Shown here: piece by piece, positions 1 through 9,364 of the stretch
How positions within the stretch are numbered: position 1 is the first letter of the stretch
Layout of the letters: every line of letters starts with the position of its first letter
Assembly: GCA_934754425.1 (NCBI GenBank)
Contig: CAKVIN010000011.1
Location: 1 to 64,000 of the forward strand
Direction of reading: 5' to 3'
DNA from: an uncultured Candidatus Melainabacteria bacterium
GTDB taxonomy: Bacteria > Cyanobacteriota > Vampirovibrionia > Gastranaerophilales > Gastranaerophilaceae
DNA: 64,000 nucleotides
Notes under the pieces: generated by a model
What the model was told of the DNA's origin: nothing
The model's input: only the letters and a program-made list of their open reading frames with translations
Database searches by the model: none
Made by a program: the position numbers and the translations under genes

Positions 1-373
1 TGGAAATTACCAGATTATTTTAAAATTACCGGCTCCGCCTCGGAGTGAAACTACAAATATAGCGTAATTTTTTTCTGTAGAAAAAGTAAGCAAAAAGACT
101 TATCACACATTGTCGGCTGCTTGGTGGAAATTACCAGATTATTTTAAAATTACCGGCTCCGCCTCGGAGTGAAACTACAAATATAGCGTAATTTTTTTCT
201 GGAGAAAAAGTAAGTAAAAAGACTTATCACATATTGTCGGCTACTTGGTGGAAATTACCAGATTATTTTAAAATTACCGGCTCCGCCTCAAAGTGAAATC
301 TACTAAACAAAGAATATAAAAAGACTTATCACACATTGTCGGCTATTTGGTGGAAATTACTAGATTATTTTAT
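1..373. repeat. 124-bp tandem repeat, about three copies
   Basis: Units begin at 1, 125 and 249 (period 124 bp), and a degraded fragment starts at 351 after a unit shortened to 102 bp. The window opens inside the array, so more copies may lie to the left. Each intact unit contains the perfect inverted repeat CTCCG-CCT-CGGAG (33-45 in copy 1); the third copy has lost pairing (CTCCGCCTCAAAG). No gene overlaps it. Confidence 0.85.
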
Positions 374-470
374 AAAAATAGTTATTTATAGGCTGGATTT
401 CTCGTTTTGCAATACACTTTTAAGCTTGTTGTTAAGATTACCAGTTGATAAGTGAAGTGGAAAATCGAAC

Positions 471-540
471 CTCAGAATGACGCCAAGCCGGTAGTTTTAC
501 GCCAAGTCATCCTGAGCGCGATTAGCGTGAAGGATCCAGC
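471..540. repeat. REP-like palindromic intergenic element
   Basis: CTCAGAATGAC (471-481) faces GTCATCCTGAG (506-516), giving an imperfect inverted repeat. An overlapping second hairpin is formed by TCCT and AGGA with CGC/GCG inside (510-534). The core, GTCATCCTGAGCGxxx with GTGAAGGATCC, resembles the GTCATTCTGAGCGAAGCGAAGAATC-type palindromes found between genes in many bacteria. The rest of 1-739 holds no supportable gene. Confidence 0.6.
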
Positions 541-739
541 TGTTTAGTAACTTTTATTTTAAGTCTATACAATATAATTTTTATAAAAATTGCTCGTTTT
601 GACTATATTCTAGCAAATTTTGTAAAATTTATCTCGGACAGTAGTGCCTATAAAGGGAGTGGACGCGCAATAACTATTTTTTAACTACTAAGCAAAGCTC
701 ACTTATTCTATCTTCCACTTTCTACGTTTCGCTTTACCC

Positions 740-3385
740 CTATCCTTCGATAGTTTCAATATCACCGTCATCAGATACAAATTGTATTCCAAATTTTGCT
801 CTGAATAAATATCTAACAGTATTGCTTTGGATTTCAAACATCATTTTATTAAATAAATCATACGCTTCTTTTTTGTATTCAATCAACGGGTCTTTTTGAC
901 CGTAAGCACGCAATCCGATACCATCTCGGAGCATGTCTATGTTGTGCAAATGGTCAATCCATTGATTATCGACAACTCTTAGCAAAATATCTCTTTCCAA
1001 AGAACGCATAATATTATCGGCAGCAAATATTTCTTGCTTAACAAATGACGGGTCATATTGTTCAGAAATTGAGTTATAAAAATCGATAATTTCTTTTTCG
1101 TGTTCTTGATAAGCTTTTTGCGCAGCTTCTTTCAAAGAATCATATATTCTATTAAATCTCAAACCTTTTATGTCGTTTATCGTAATATATGATAACTGCG
1201 GAATAATTGAGTGTAATTCTTTTATAAGAGTTTCTATATCTTCTTGGATATATTCTTCAGGATTCATTTCAGGAGTGATATAACTCTTGAGTAATCTGTC
1301 AATTTCTTTATCAATCATATATTCAATATCTTTGCGTAAATCTTTGCCTTCAAGAACTTTTTTCCTTTGTGCATAGAATTTTTCTCTCTGAATATTCATA
1401 ACATCATCATATTCAAGTACGCTTTTACGTATATCAAAATGATAAGTTTCGACTTTCTTTTGTGCAGATTGAATTTGTCTTGAAATCAAAGAAGATTCAA
1501 TCGCCATGTCTTCTTCGACATTAAGCATATTCATCAATCCGGTAATTTTATCACCACCAAATATTCTCATCAAATTATCTTCTAATGATAAGAAAAATCT
1601 TGTAGACCCCGGATCACCCTGACGAGCAGCACGTCCACGAAGTTGGTTGTCAATTCTTCGAGATTCGTGTCTTTCTGTACCAATAACATGAAGTCCGCCA
1701 AGTTCAATAACTTTTGCATGTTCTTCTGTAGTAATTTTTCTTGCACTTTCTAAAGCTGCTTGCTTTAATTCTTCATATTTTTCATCATCAGGCAAAATTC
1801 CTTGATTTTCGAGTTCTTCTTTTGCCAAAAATTCAGCGTTACCGCCTAAAAGAATATCGGTACCACGACCGGCCATGTTTGTGGCAATTGTAACAGCACC
1901 AACACGACCTGCTTGAGCAATAATATACGCTTCTCTTTCATGTTGCTTTGCGTTCAATACGTTATGTTTAATACCTTTTTTATTCAATAACGCAGAAATA
2001 TATTCTGATTTTTCGATGCTAACAGTACCGACCAAAACCGGACGTCCAAGCTTGTGTTGTTCAATAATATCGTTAACAACAGCGTTATACTTTGCTCTTT
2101 CTGTTTTGTAGATTACATCCGGATAATTAATTCTTATATCAGGCTTGTTGGTAGGTATAACCGTAACTTCCAGATTATAAATCTTACCAAATTCTGCTTC
2201 TTCTGTCATTGCAGTACCGGTCATACCGGAAAGTTTTGGATATAATCTGAACAAATTCTGGAATGTAATGCTTGCTAAAGTTTGAGTTTCGTCTTGGATT
2301 TGTACACCTTCTTTTGCTTCAATAGCTTGGTGCAAACCATCTGACCAACGTCTGCCCGGCATTAAACGACCGGTAAATTCGTCAACAATCATTATTTCGC
2401 CGTCTTTTACGACGTAATCTGTATCTCTAATGAACAATTCTTTTGCTTTAAGTGCGTTCAACAAATCGTGTGCGTATTGGTTGTTAATATCAAACAAATC
2501 TTTGCATCCGATTATTTCTTGAGCCTTATCAATACCTTCTTCTGTTAGAATAACATTTTTATTCTTTTCGTCTACTTCATAATCTTTATCTTTGCTTAGT
2601 TTTGGTGCAACTTGTGACATCAACACATACGTATCTGCAGATTTTTCAACTCTTCCGCTGATGATAAGCGGAGTTCTTGCTTCGTCAATCAAAATACTGT
2701 CGACTTCGTCAATGATTGCATAATTAAATGGTCTTTGAACAAGCATTTCTTTAGAAGAAGCCATGTTATCTCTCAAATAATCAAAACCGAATTCATTGTT
2801 TGTACCATAAGTAATATCACAGGCATAAGCCGCTCTTTTGCGATTAAATTCTTCAGCATCGTGTTGATTAGATAATATAACTCCGACACTAAGTCCTAAA
2901 AACTTGTAGATTTTTCCCATCCATTCGCTGTCACGTTTAGCGAGGTAATCGTTAACTGTAACGACATGAACCCCTTTTCCTGTCAAAGCGTTTAGATAAG
3001 CTGATAATGTAGCAACGAGAGTTTTACCTTCACCGGTTCTCATCTCTGCAATATGACCGTTGTGTAAGAAATACGCACCGATTAATTGAACATCAAAGTG
3101 GCGCATGTTCAATACTCTTTTGCCGGCTTCACGTACAGTTGCAAAAGCTTCCGGCAAAATTTTATCAAGCGCTTCTTTTTCCAGAATCCTGTCTGCTTTT
3201 TCGTTTTCAGAAGTAGGACGTTTTGCTAATATATCTTTAAAATATTGTGTTTTTGCTTTAAGTTCTTCATCAGTGAGTTTTTCAAACTCAGGCTCTAATG
3301 AATTAATATAATCGACAATACCCATCATTTTTTTAACTTTTTTTTCGTTCGGGTCACCTAATAACTTTAATAAAAAACTAATCAT
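740..3385 (-). CDS. secA: Preprotein translocase ATPase SecA
   Basis: SecA is the ATPase motor that pushes unfolded preproteins through SecYEG. The 881-residue product has the family architecture: DEAD-type motor with Walker A RTGEGKT (116-122) and DEVD (226-229), preprotein-crosslinking region, second nucleotide-binding fold with GRGTDI and the Q-L-R-G-R-A-A-R-Q-G-D-P-G-S motif, and helical scaffold/wing. I chose the ATG at 3385, which has GGAG 9 nt upstream; the TTG five codons earlier overlaps that ribosome site. The C-terminus ends in an acidic tail and lacks the zinc-binding Cys-rich SecB-contact motif of proteobacterial SecA. It is followed only by repeats downstream. Identification is secure. 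Confidence 0.98.
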   Translation of the reverse strand: MISFLLKLLGDPNEKKVKKMMGIVDYINSLEPEFEKLTDEELKAKTQYFKDILAKRPTSENEKADRILEKEALDKILPEAFATVREAGKRVLNMRHFDVQLIGAYFLHNGHIAEMRTGEGKTLVATLSAYLNALTGKGVHVVTVNDYLAKRDSEWMGKIYKFLGLSVGVILSNQHDAEEFNRKRAAYACDITYGTNNEFGFDYLRDNMASSKEMLVQRPFNYAIIDEVDSILIDEARTPLIISGRVEKSADTYVLMSQVAPKLSKDKDYEVDEKNKNVILTEEGIDKAQEIIGCKDLFDINNQYAHDLLNALKAKELFIRDTDYVVKDGEIMIVDEFTGRLMPGRRWSDGLHQAIEAKEGVQIQDETQTLASITFQNLFRLYPKLSGMTGTAMTEEAEFGKIYNLEVTVIPTNKPDIRINYPDVIYKTERAKYNAVVNDIIEQHKLGRPVLVGTVSIEKSEYISALLNKKGIKHNVLNAKQHEREAYIIAQAGRVGAVTIATNMAGRGTDILLGGNAEFLAKEELENQGILPDDEKYEELKQAALESARKITTEEHAKVIELGGLHVIGTERHESRRIDNQLRGRAARQGDPGSTRFFLSLEDNLMRIFGGDKITGLMNMLNVEEDMAIESSLISRQIQSAQKKVETYHFDIRKSVLEYDDVMNIQREKFYAQRKKVLEGKDLRKDIEYMIDKEIDRLLKSYITPEMNPEEYIQEDIETLIKELHSIIPQLSYITINDIKGLRFNRIYDSLKEAAQKAYQEHEKEIIDFYNSISEQYDPSFVKQEIFAADNIMRSLERDILLRVVDNQWIDHLHNIDMLRDGIGLRAYGQKDPLIEYKKEAYDLFNKMMFEIQSNTVRYLFRAKFGIQFVSDDGDIETIEG

Positions 3386-3488
3386 AATAATATTCTCCAA
3401 TTATAAATATAATACCATAAACATTATTATAATCTTTAAAAAATAGCCGAATCGGGTACGAAAATATTGAATTTATATATTTTTACAT

Positions 3489-3521
3489 AAAAAAACACGG
3501 AGCTTCGAACTCCGTGTTTTT
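3489..3521 (-). terminator. Intrinsic terminator after the pilin-like gene
   Basis: AACACGGAG and CTCCGTGTT form a 9-bp stem around a CTTCGAA loop, with an A-run on the left that is a U-run for minus-strand transcripts. It lies just past the stop of the pilin-like gene. Confidence 0.85.
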
Positions 3522-3541
3522 AGTTTTATTGTTTATTAAAC

Positions 3542-4201
3542 TTAGTTATCATAAGCCCATCTTGCTGCTGCACCGTTAGGAACTGCATAAGAACTTCTTA
3601 ATCTTATACCAAATTGGTCTTTGATTACACGTTTTGATTTGTTGCTACAATCAGCTGTGGAATCATTAGTTTTATCTTTTGCTTTCATATTACCAACACC
3701 TTGGCAGTTAGAAAGTAAGTTTGGACCTTTTTTACCGTTGGTATCATATACAGCTGATATACCTTTAGGTAAACCATCTGCTTGTGGCGCTACAGCAGTA
3801 GTATCATATGTAGTACCATCATTTACAAATGATAGAGCAGAACCATCTTTGAAGAATACAACATAGTTGCTAGCTCCATTATTAACAAGTTTAGCATCGG
3901 CAGAAGTTGTACCTGAAGTCGTACGATCCATTGTTGTTCTCTTTGCCAAAATAGCATACAATGACAATGATTCTTCATTATTAGTCGAAGTAGTACTTAA
4001 TGATGAATAATCGAAACCATCAATAGCCAAATTGGTTTGTGCTGCTTCTGTTAAAGTGTTGATACCTTTTTTTATTGCTGTTTTAGCTTGTTGTTCTTGT
4101 GTGTTAGTCATCAATGCAGGAAGTGTCAATGTTGCAACTACACCAATAATAGCCAATGTAATCAAAACTTCTGCAAGAGTGAAACCGTTCTTTTTCATCA
4201 T
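3542..4201 (-). CDS. Type IV pilin/pseudopilin-like protein
   Basis: The 219-residue product starts with a class III (prepilin) signal: short basic leader MMKKNG, predicted cleavage after Gly6, then F-T-L-A-E-V-L-I-T-L with the conserved Glu at +5 and about 20 hydrophobic residues. The rest is a soluble, Ser/Thr/Asn-rich domain with two Cys near the C-terminus. By family rule it would be processed by a prepilin peptidase and assembled by a type IV pilus or type II secretion machine; none of those genes is in the window, so the pilin is an orphan here. An AAAGG ribosome site precedes the double ATG. It has its own terminator, so it is probably monocistronic. Confidence 0.85.
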   Translation of the reverse strand: MMKKNGFTLAEVLITLAIIGVVATLTLPALMTNTQEQQAKTAIKKGINTLTEAAQTNLAIDGFDYSSLSTTSTNNEESLSLYAILAKRTTMDRTTSGTTSADAKLVNNGASNYVVFFKDGSALSFVNDGTTYDTTAVAPQADGLPKGISAVYDTNGKKGPNLLSNCQGVGNMKAKDKTNDSTADCSNKSKRVIKDQFGIRLRSSYAVPNGAAARWAYDN

Positions 4202-4394
4202 AATATTCCTTTCTCTTCTTATAATGATTATTTACTTAATATCTACATCTGTTATGATTTTAACAAATTTAGGTATAAGTGTCAATATGAAGTAAGGAAT
4301 ATTATACAAAATATAACAAAATAATGGATAAATTCTTGGATTAAATACTATTATTTACTTAATATATAATTAAATTTATATATACGTTTTTTGT

Positions 4395-4859
4395 CTAAGC
4401 AATCACTTCAAACTTTTCTGCACGAGTTTTTAAGAGTGAAACAGCCGCTTGTGAATTCAAAAAGTTCAAAGCTCCCATGAAGCTCTTTTTATTTGACAAT
4501 TCTTCTCTTGCATCTCGCATGGTTGTTGTGATTTCGGCATTTATAATCTGTTCATTTATTAGTCTGCTGGAATTGTCTGTTTTCTTAACTCTTTGTGGCA
4601 TGCCAAAACCGATATTATTATCTTCTACTTTTGGCTCTTCTACAATCGGATTAACCTTTTCAGGCTGCTCAACAGTTTTGTTAATGATTTGTGAAAAAGG
4701 ATTATTTTTGCTTACAAATGAACTACGAGCCATGTCCATAACATCTGTTTGAACTTCTTCATTCATGCTGGAAGAACGTTCTTTGACACGGTTGAATATC
4801 ATTTCTTTCAACGCATCTGCTTCTTGTCTATTAACGAATGAATTAAATTTGTAGTCCAT
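4395..4859 (-). CDS. Hypothetical protein, 154 aa
   Basis: I do not recognise a family. The ATG at 4859 is chosen over an upstream in-frame TTG because GAGG sits 8 nt before it. The product is hydrophilic, charged and Asn/Glu/Lys-rich with no signal peptide or membrane segment; residues 60-100 are Pro/Glu-rich and look disordered, flanked by probable helices. Its upstream region (4913-4930) carries a TATATATAAAGTAT stretch like box 2 of the two-box promoter described elsewhere in this window, but the partner box is about one helical turn further away than usual. Probably a real clade-specific gene. Confidence 0.65.
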   Translation of the reverse strand: MDYKFNSFVNRQEADALKEMIFNRVKERSSSMNEEVQTDVMDMARSSFVSKNNPFSQIINKTVEQPEKVNPIVEEPKVEDNNIGFGMPQRVKKTDNSSRLINEQIINAEITTTMRDAREELSNKKSFMGALNFLNSQAAVSLLKTRAEKFEVIA

Positions 4860-4912
4860 AATTTTATCCTCATATATATAAAAACAAAAATGTAACAAAA
4901 ATTGATAAAAAG

Positions 4913-4987
4913 TATATATAAAGTATATAAAATGTTACAATTTTTAATATTTGTCGTTATTATTGAGTTTTGGCTTACAAATTAGTT
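4913..4987 (-). promoter_or_regulatory. Possible variant two-box promoter
   Basis: TATATATAAAGTATAT (4913-4928, minus-strand reading ATACTTTATATATA) matches box 2. A TTACAAATTAG resembling box 1 begins at 4975, 55 nt from the AAAGTAT start instead of the usual 43-45. The extra 11 nt is close to one helical turn. Weak candidate. Confidence 0.35.
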
Positions 4988-5046
4988 GTAATCAATAACA
5001 AAGAGTAGAAATCAAGCTTATGTTTGTAAACAAATTCCTAAGTTAT

Positions 5047-5075
5047 TTGTGTTTTTGCGATTTTTGATGTATAAT
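5047..5075 (+). promoter_or_regulatory. Sigma-70-type promoter before the sigma factor gene
   Basis: TTGTGT (5047-5052) and TATAAT (5070-5075) are separated by 17 nt. The predicted start near 5082 gives a leader of about 160 nt before the sigma factor ATG. The 4860-5239 gap holds no other gene. Confidence 0.5.
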
Positions 5076-5112
5076 TAAATTGCTATTTATATTTCGGCTA
5101 GTGTAAAATCTT

Positions 5113-5146
5113 AACAGGAAGGATATAACCGACCTGTTTTCTTTTG
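5113..5146 (+). terminator. Leader hairpin with T-run (possible attenuator)
   Basis: AACAGG (5113-5118) pairs with CCTGTT (5133-5138), followed by TTTTCTTTT. It lies between the predicted promoter and the sigma gene, so it could end a roughly 60-nt transcript or attenuate the operon. The stem is only 6 bp. Confidence 0.4.
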
Positions 5147-5239
5147 CCTTTATGCGGAAAAAAGTATTTTTTTTATTATTAATCATTTACTCTTGCAGGC
5201 AATATATTTTATTTTTTCGTTAACTATAATGTGTGTACT

Positions 5240-5809
5240 ATGTCGAAAAACAAGTACAAAAAGAGGGATATATATTCATTAATCATTTTGGCTCGGAATT
5301 CTGATGCTGTAGCGTTAGAAGAATTGATTCGTCGAGTTCAAAAAGATGTTTTTGTAATGTTTTCGTATTTAACAAACAAAAGGCAAGATATTGCTGATTT
5401 GACGCAAGAAACACTTGTTAGGATGGCAAAAAATATAAAAACATTAAAAAATCCGACCAGTTTTAAGTCATGGCTTAATCAAATTGTTTCAAATGTTTTT
5501 TATGATTATGTAAGATTGCATGCCAGAGAAAAAAATATTGAATTAGACCATGATAAATTATTTGAAATAAAAGATAAAATTGGATGCGAGCCCGGTGAGA
5601 AGTGTTTGTTTTCTGAAATGGAAAAATTGATTAAAGCAGCATTATTGAATTTACCGGAAAATTTGCGAATTGTTATTATTTTAAGAGAGTACGTCGGATT
5701 GAGTTATGAAGATATTTCAAAAATCACAAATACAGCTCTTGGCACGGTAAAATCCAGAATTGCAAGAGCACGATTGAGATTGAAACAAGAACTCAAAGAG
5801 TTTATATGA
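5240..5809 (+). CDS. ECF-type RNA polymerase sigma factor
   Basis: The 189-residue protein has sigma region 2 (about 20-85, with D-I-A-D-L-T-Q-E-T and F-K-S-W-L-N-Q-I) and region 4 (about 130-185, with Y-E-D-I-S-K-I and G-T-V-K-S-R-I-A-R-A-R), and no region 3, as in the extracytoplasmic-function group. It would redirect RNA polymerase to a stress or envelope regulon. A putative anti-sigma gene follows 37 nt downstream, the usual operon arrangement. The ATG at 5240 is preferred over a GTG three codons upstream; neither has a strong ribosome site, suggesting weak translation. The recognised promoter is not identifiable, although autoregulation is common for this group. Confidence 0.92.
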   Translation: MSKNKYKKRDIYSLIILARNSDAVALEELIRRVQKDVFVMFSYLTNKRQDIADLTQETLVRMAKNIKTLKNPTSFKSWLNQIVSNVFYDYVRLHAREKNIELDHDKLFEIKDKIGCEPGEKCLFSEMEKLIKAALLNLPENLRIVIILREYVGLSYEDISKITNTALGTVKSRIARARLRLKQELKEFI

Positions 5810-5846
5810 TTATTACTATTTATATTTATTTATAAAGGAGTGTTTT

Positions 5847-6383
5847 ATGGAAATTACTTGTTCACAAATGGATGTTTTATTATCGTTTTATATAAAAGGA
5901 GATTTGAGTAATGCTTTGAAAAAACAAGTCGAAGAACATTTAGATAATTGTTCTACTTGTCGAGCTAAATATAATATAATTAAAGACATGCTCAATGATA
6001 TTAAAAAAGAAGTCGAAGAAGATGATGTTTTGTGTCCGGTTAATAATAAAAGTCAGTATCGAATTTTTCAAAACAATTTGTCGGCTTATGTTGATAATGA
6101 ATTGCCGGCGGACGAAACTATAAAAATAAAAAAATATACTATTAATAATAAAAAAGCACGCAAAGATTTAGAGGATACATATAGCATTCGTCGTTTGATG
6201 AGTGAATCTTTTAATAAATCAAAAATTGAAGCCAAAAAAGATTTTACCAAAAATGTTATCAAGCAATTAACTCCGCAAGAAGAATATAACTTATCTTTTC
6301 ATCCGGTTTTAAAGCTTGCTTTTGCTTTTATACTTACAGTACTTGTTTTATCAGCAATAATCGTTTTTTCGTTGACTCTTTAG
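5847..6383 (+). CDS. Zinc-finger anti-sigma factor with a C-terminal membrane helix
   Basis: Residues 1-45 match the zinc anti-sigma (zf-HC2) fold: C5, then H31-x3-C35-x2-C38. A single transmembrane helix lies at about 154-178. It probably holds the upstream ECF sigma factor at the inner membrane until a signal releases it. Residues 75-110 (N-L-S-A-Y-V-D-N-E-L-P) look like a second copy of the same domain, but the His and both Cys are gone, so it cannot bind zinc. AAAGGAG precedes the ATG. What lies outside the membrane is only a few residues, so sensing would need a partner or the cytoplasmic zinc site. Confidence 0.85.
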   Translation: MEITCSQMDVLLSFYIKGDLSNALKKQVEEHLDNCSTCRAKYNIIKDMLNDIKKEVEEDDVLCPVNNKSQYRIFQNNLSAYVDNELPADETIKIKKYTINNKKARKDLEDTYSIRRLMSESFNKSKIEAKKDFTKNVIKQLTPQEEYNLSFHPVLKLAFAFILTVLVLSAIIVFSLTL

Positions 6384-6418
6384 AAAAAAATATTAGGGCG
6401 TGAATACAATAACTATAA

Positions 6419-6456
6419 TGGTGGGAAAATTAATATTTTCCTCACCAAATTCTTTT
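6419..6456 (+). terminator. Hairpin after the sigma/anti-sigma operon
   Basis: GGTGGGAAAAT and ATTTTCCTCACC form an imperfect stem (one bulge), followed by AAATTCTTTTT. A plausible intrinsic terminator. Confidence 0.6.
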
Positions 6457-6551
6457 TCATATTTACTTCCTCGCTTTAAAATATAATCAAGCATTGACGT
6501 ATAACTTTTTTGCAATTAAACTTAAACATTATATAGTGTGGGGAGATTAAT

Positions 6552-7928
6552 ATGGAAGAAAATGTTTTAAAGAAATTTAGTACAGCTAAGTTTTTGAGTT
6601 TTGCACTGGGATTTTTCGGGCTACAATTTGCGTGGCAGATGAGAATTATTTTATCTGGGCCGGTTACAGAAAACCTTGGTGCATCACCGTTTTTATTCGG
6701 GTTAATTTGGTTAGCAGGGCCGTTTACCGGAATGGTTGTTCAGCCATTAATCGGGGCTTTGAGTGATAAAACAACTTCACCTTTTGGCAGAAGAAGACCG
6801 TACCTTCTAGGCGGTGCATTACTTTCTGCTATTGCGCTTTGGGCTTTACCAAATTCTGAATTGATTACAAATTTTATTTCTTCAAATTTACATATTAAAT
6901 TACCTGCGCTTGCTGCTTTAGGTTTTGCTGCAGTAATGATTTGGATTCTTGATGCGTGTGTTAACATAGCTCAAGGACCTTATAGAGCTTTGGTTCCGGA
7001 TGTTGTTCCTCAAGAACAACATTCAATTGCTAATTCTTATATCAGTTTGGCAATCGGCTTAGGTTCTGTAGTCGCAGCAGGAACAGCACCGTTTTTGAAA
7101 TGGGCATTCAATTATCAAATGTCTATTAATGCTCAATTTATCATGGCTGCTTTAGCGTTTTCTTTAGGCATGATTTGGACTTGTATGGCAATAAAAGAAC
7201 GTAGATATCAGCCAAAAGAAGATGAAAAGAAAGAAAAATTTGATTTTATAAAATCATTAAAAGAGTTTTTTGCATTATCACCGGAAGTTGGAAAAATTTG
7301 TTGGATGCAATTCTTCACTTGGATTGGAACTATGTGTATGATGATTTATTTTACACAATATTCTATTCATACAGTGTTTGGTGTTCCGGATTTGTCAAAT
7401 GTGTCAGAAGTTGTAAAATCCAGCTATGATTCTGCTGTTTTAGCCGGTACAAATTTTTCATCCATATGTTTTGCAATCTTTAACTTTGTTTGTTTTATAG
7501 TAGCAATTCCGATTGGAGCTTTGTCTGTAAAATTCGGTAATAAAAAAGTTCACGTAATATCAATGTTAACAATGGCTTTGGCATATTTGGGCATGGCTTT
7601 TTGTGTAAACGTAAAATTAGTTGCATTATTCATGGCTATTTCCGGTATTGGTTGGGCTAGTATTTGTGCGTTACCGTTTGCAATGCTTTCACAATTTATT
7701 AAACCGGGAACAGAAGGTTCTGTGATGGGTATCTTTAATATCTTTATTGCCGGCCCACAAGTATTTGTTTGCACACTTGTTTCTTGGTTTATTAACAAAT
7801 GTAGTTTTAATGTAATTGGTGGAGTGAATTATCACTGGGAATATACTTTTGTAATCGGTGCTTTATGTTTAGTATTGGCTTCTGCGATTGCATATAATGT
7901 AAAAAGTAAGCAAGAAATCGAGGGTTAA
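6552..7928 (+). CDS. MFS transporter, SLC45/GPH sugar-transporter type
   Basis: A 458-residue inner-membrane protein with about 12 hydrophobic helices. The first half has the loop G-A-L-S-D-K-T-T-S-P-F-G-R-R-R-P, the MFS signature typical of the glycoside/sucrose (GPH, SLC45) branch; an equivalent loop at about 320 reads G-A-L-S-V-K-F-G-N-K. By family it would be a cation-coupled sugar symporter; the substrate cannot be read from sequence. GGGGAG precedes the ATG. The radical SAM gene starts one base after its stop codon, so the two are co-transcribed, which may hint at a shared substrate. Confidence 0.85.
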   Translation: MEENVLKKFSTAKFLSFALGFFGLQFAWQMRIILSGPVTENLGASPFLFGLIWLAGPFTGMVVQPLIGALSDKTTSPFGRRRPYLLGGALLSAIALWALPNSELITNFISSNLHIKLPALAALGFAAVMIWILDACVNIAQGPYRALVPDVVPQEQHSIANSYISLAIGLGSVVAAGTAPFLKWAFNYQMSINAQFIMAALAFSLGMIWTCMAIKERRYQPKEDEKKEKFDFIKSLKEFFALSPEVGKICWMQFFTWIGTMCMMIYFTQYSIHTVFGVPDLSNVSEVVKSSYDSAVLAGTNFSSICFAIFNFVCFIVAIPIGALSVKFGNKKVHVISMLTMALAYLGMAFCVNVKLVALFMAISGIGWASICALPFAMLSQFIKPGTEGSVMGIFNIFIAGPQVFVCTLVSWFINKCSFNVIGGVNYHWEYTFVIGALCLVLASAIAYNVKSKQEIEG

Positions 7929-7929
7929 C

Positions 7930-9363
7930 ATGGATAAGTCTGGGGATAATATATTAAATGAACGTAATCAAAAGGGGCGTGTGTTTTTTATTTATCCCCC
8001 ATCTCCGGTTTTGAACAGAGAAGACAGGTGTCAACAACCGACAAAAGATTTGTTGGTGATTCCGCCGCTTCCACCTACTGATTTGATGTATTTAGCAGCA
8101 ATTGCTGAACAATGCGGATATGAAGCAAAAATTAAAGATTATAGTCAGGGCGGAGATTTTTTGGTTGATTTGCAGGAATATAATCCGCACTATTTAGTTG
8201 TAAATGTTGCAACTCCGACATTTTCTTCTGATATGGATTGGATAAAACAAGCAAAAGAAATTAATCCGTCGCTTTGTACTATTGCTAAAGGAGCTCCGTT
8301 TTTAACTTATAATCAGAATGCTATTTATGAGAATTCTTATTTGGATTATATAATTGTGGGCGAACCGGAATTTACATTGAAAGATATTTTGAATGGAGTT
8401 CCGAATAACGAAATATTAGGAATTTGTTATCGAGAAAATTTTCAAGCAGAAAAAACTGAAAAACGTCCTTTTATAGAAGATTTGGATAGCATTCCATTTC
8501 CGGCAAGACATTTGGTAGATAATAATGTTTATAGACGACCGGATAACGGAAAAGTTCAAGCAGTTATAAAAGTTGCTCGTGGTTGTCCGTTTCATTGTTT
8601 CTTTTGTTTAGCAACTCCTGTTTCCGGCTCAAAAGTAAGAGTGCGTTCTGCTGAAAATATAATAGCAGAAATTAGGGAATGTGTTGAAAAATATAACATT
8701 ACTAATTTTGTTTTCTGGTCTGACATTTTCAATTTTAACCGTGAATGGACATTGAATTTGTGTAAAAAAATCATTGAAAGCGGATTGAAGATTACTTGGT
8801 CATCTAATACTCGTGCGGATACAATGGATGATGAAATGGCTGCTCTTATGTATAAATCAGGTTGCAGGTTAGTAAGTATTGGGGTCGAAAGTGGCTCTCA
8901 AATGGTTCTTGATAATATTGGTAAAAAAATTAAACTCGATGACATAAGAAATACTGTTAAAATTTTAAAGAAAAATAAAATTAAAATATATAATTATTTT
9001 GTAATCGGTTTACCTTGGGAAACAGAGGAAACTGTAAAAGAAACGGTAAAATTTGCAATTGAATTGGATAGTAATTTTATTAGTTTTTATACGGCAACTC
9101 CGCTTCCGGGAACAAGATATTTTGTTTATGCAATGGCAAATAAGCTTGTTGAAGGAAACTTGGATTTTAAGAGTGCTTATTATGAGCCCGTCGTTCGTTC
9201 ACAGACTTTGAGTAAGGAGCGTATTTTTGAATTACACAAAAAAGCTGTTAAACAATTCTATTTGCGCCCTAAATTTATTTTGAAAACTCTTTTGTCTTTG
9301 CGAAGTTTTGAAGAATTAAAGAATTATTTTATAGCCGGAATGAATTTAATTAGACATAAATAG
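7930..9363 (+). CDS. B12-binding-type radical SAM protein
   Basis: 477 residues. Residues 15-150 resemble the cobalamin-binding Rossmann fold seen in class B radical SAM enzymes, without a clear D-x-H-x-x-G cobalamin ligand. The radical SAM core follows with C219-x3-C223-x2-C226 for the 4Fe-4S cluster, then G-V-E-S-G and F-V-I-G-L-P motifs. Such proteins methylate or rearrange lipids, antibiotics, bacteriochlorophyll and other metabolites; the substrate is unknown. It is probably co-transcribed with the MFS gene and converges on mtaB with a single base between the stops, so there is no room for a separate terminator. Confidence 0.88.
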   Translation: MDKSGDNILNERNQKGRVFFIYPPSPVLNREDRCQQPTKDLLVIPPLPPTDLMYLAAIAEQCGYEAKIKDYSQGGDFLVDLQEYNPHYLVVNVATPTFSSDMDWIKQAKEINPSLCTIAKGAPFLTYNQNAIYENSYLDYIIVGEPEFTLKDILNGVPNNEILGICYRENFQAEKTEKRPFIEDLDSIPFPARHLVDNNVYRRPDNGKVQAVIKVARGCPFHCFFCLATPVSGSKVRVRSAENIIAEIRECVEKYNITNFVFWSDIFNFNREWTLNLCKKIIESGLKITWSSNTRADTMDDEMAALMYKSGCRLVSIGVESGSQMVLDNIGKKIKLDDIRNTVKILKKNKIKIYNYFVIGLPWETEETVKETVKFAIELDSNFISFYTATPLPGTRYFVYAMANKLVEGNLDFKSAYYEPVVRSQTLSKERIFELHKKAVKQFYLRPKFILKTLLSLRSFEELKNYFIAGMNLIRHK

Positions 9364-9364
9364 T

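Noticed and set aside
2054..3311. Small plus-strand frames opposite secA
   Set aside because: They lie wholly within a secure SecA gene, lack ribosome sites and show no family pattern.
5047..5146. SRP, 6S or a known riboswitch before the sigma factor gene
   Set aside because: The GGAAGGATA segment briefly resembled SRP domain IV, but the conserved stem and length are absent, and no riboswitch consensus was found.
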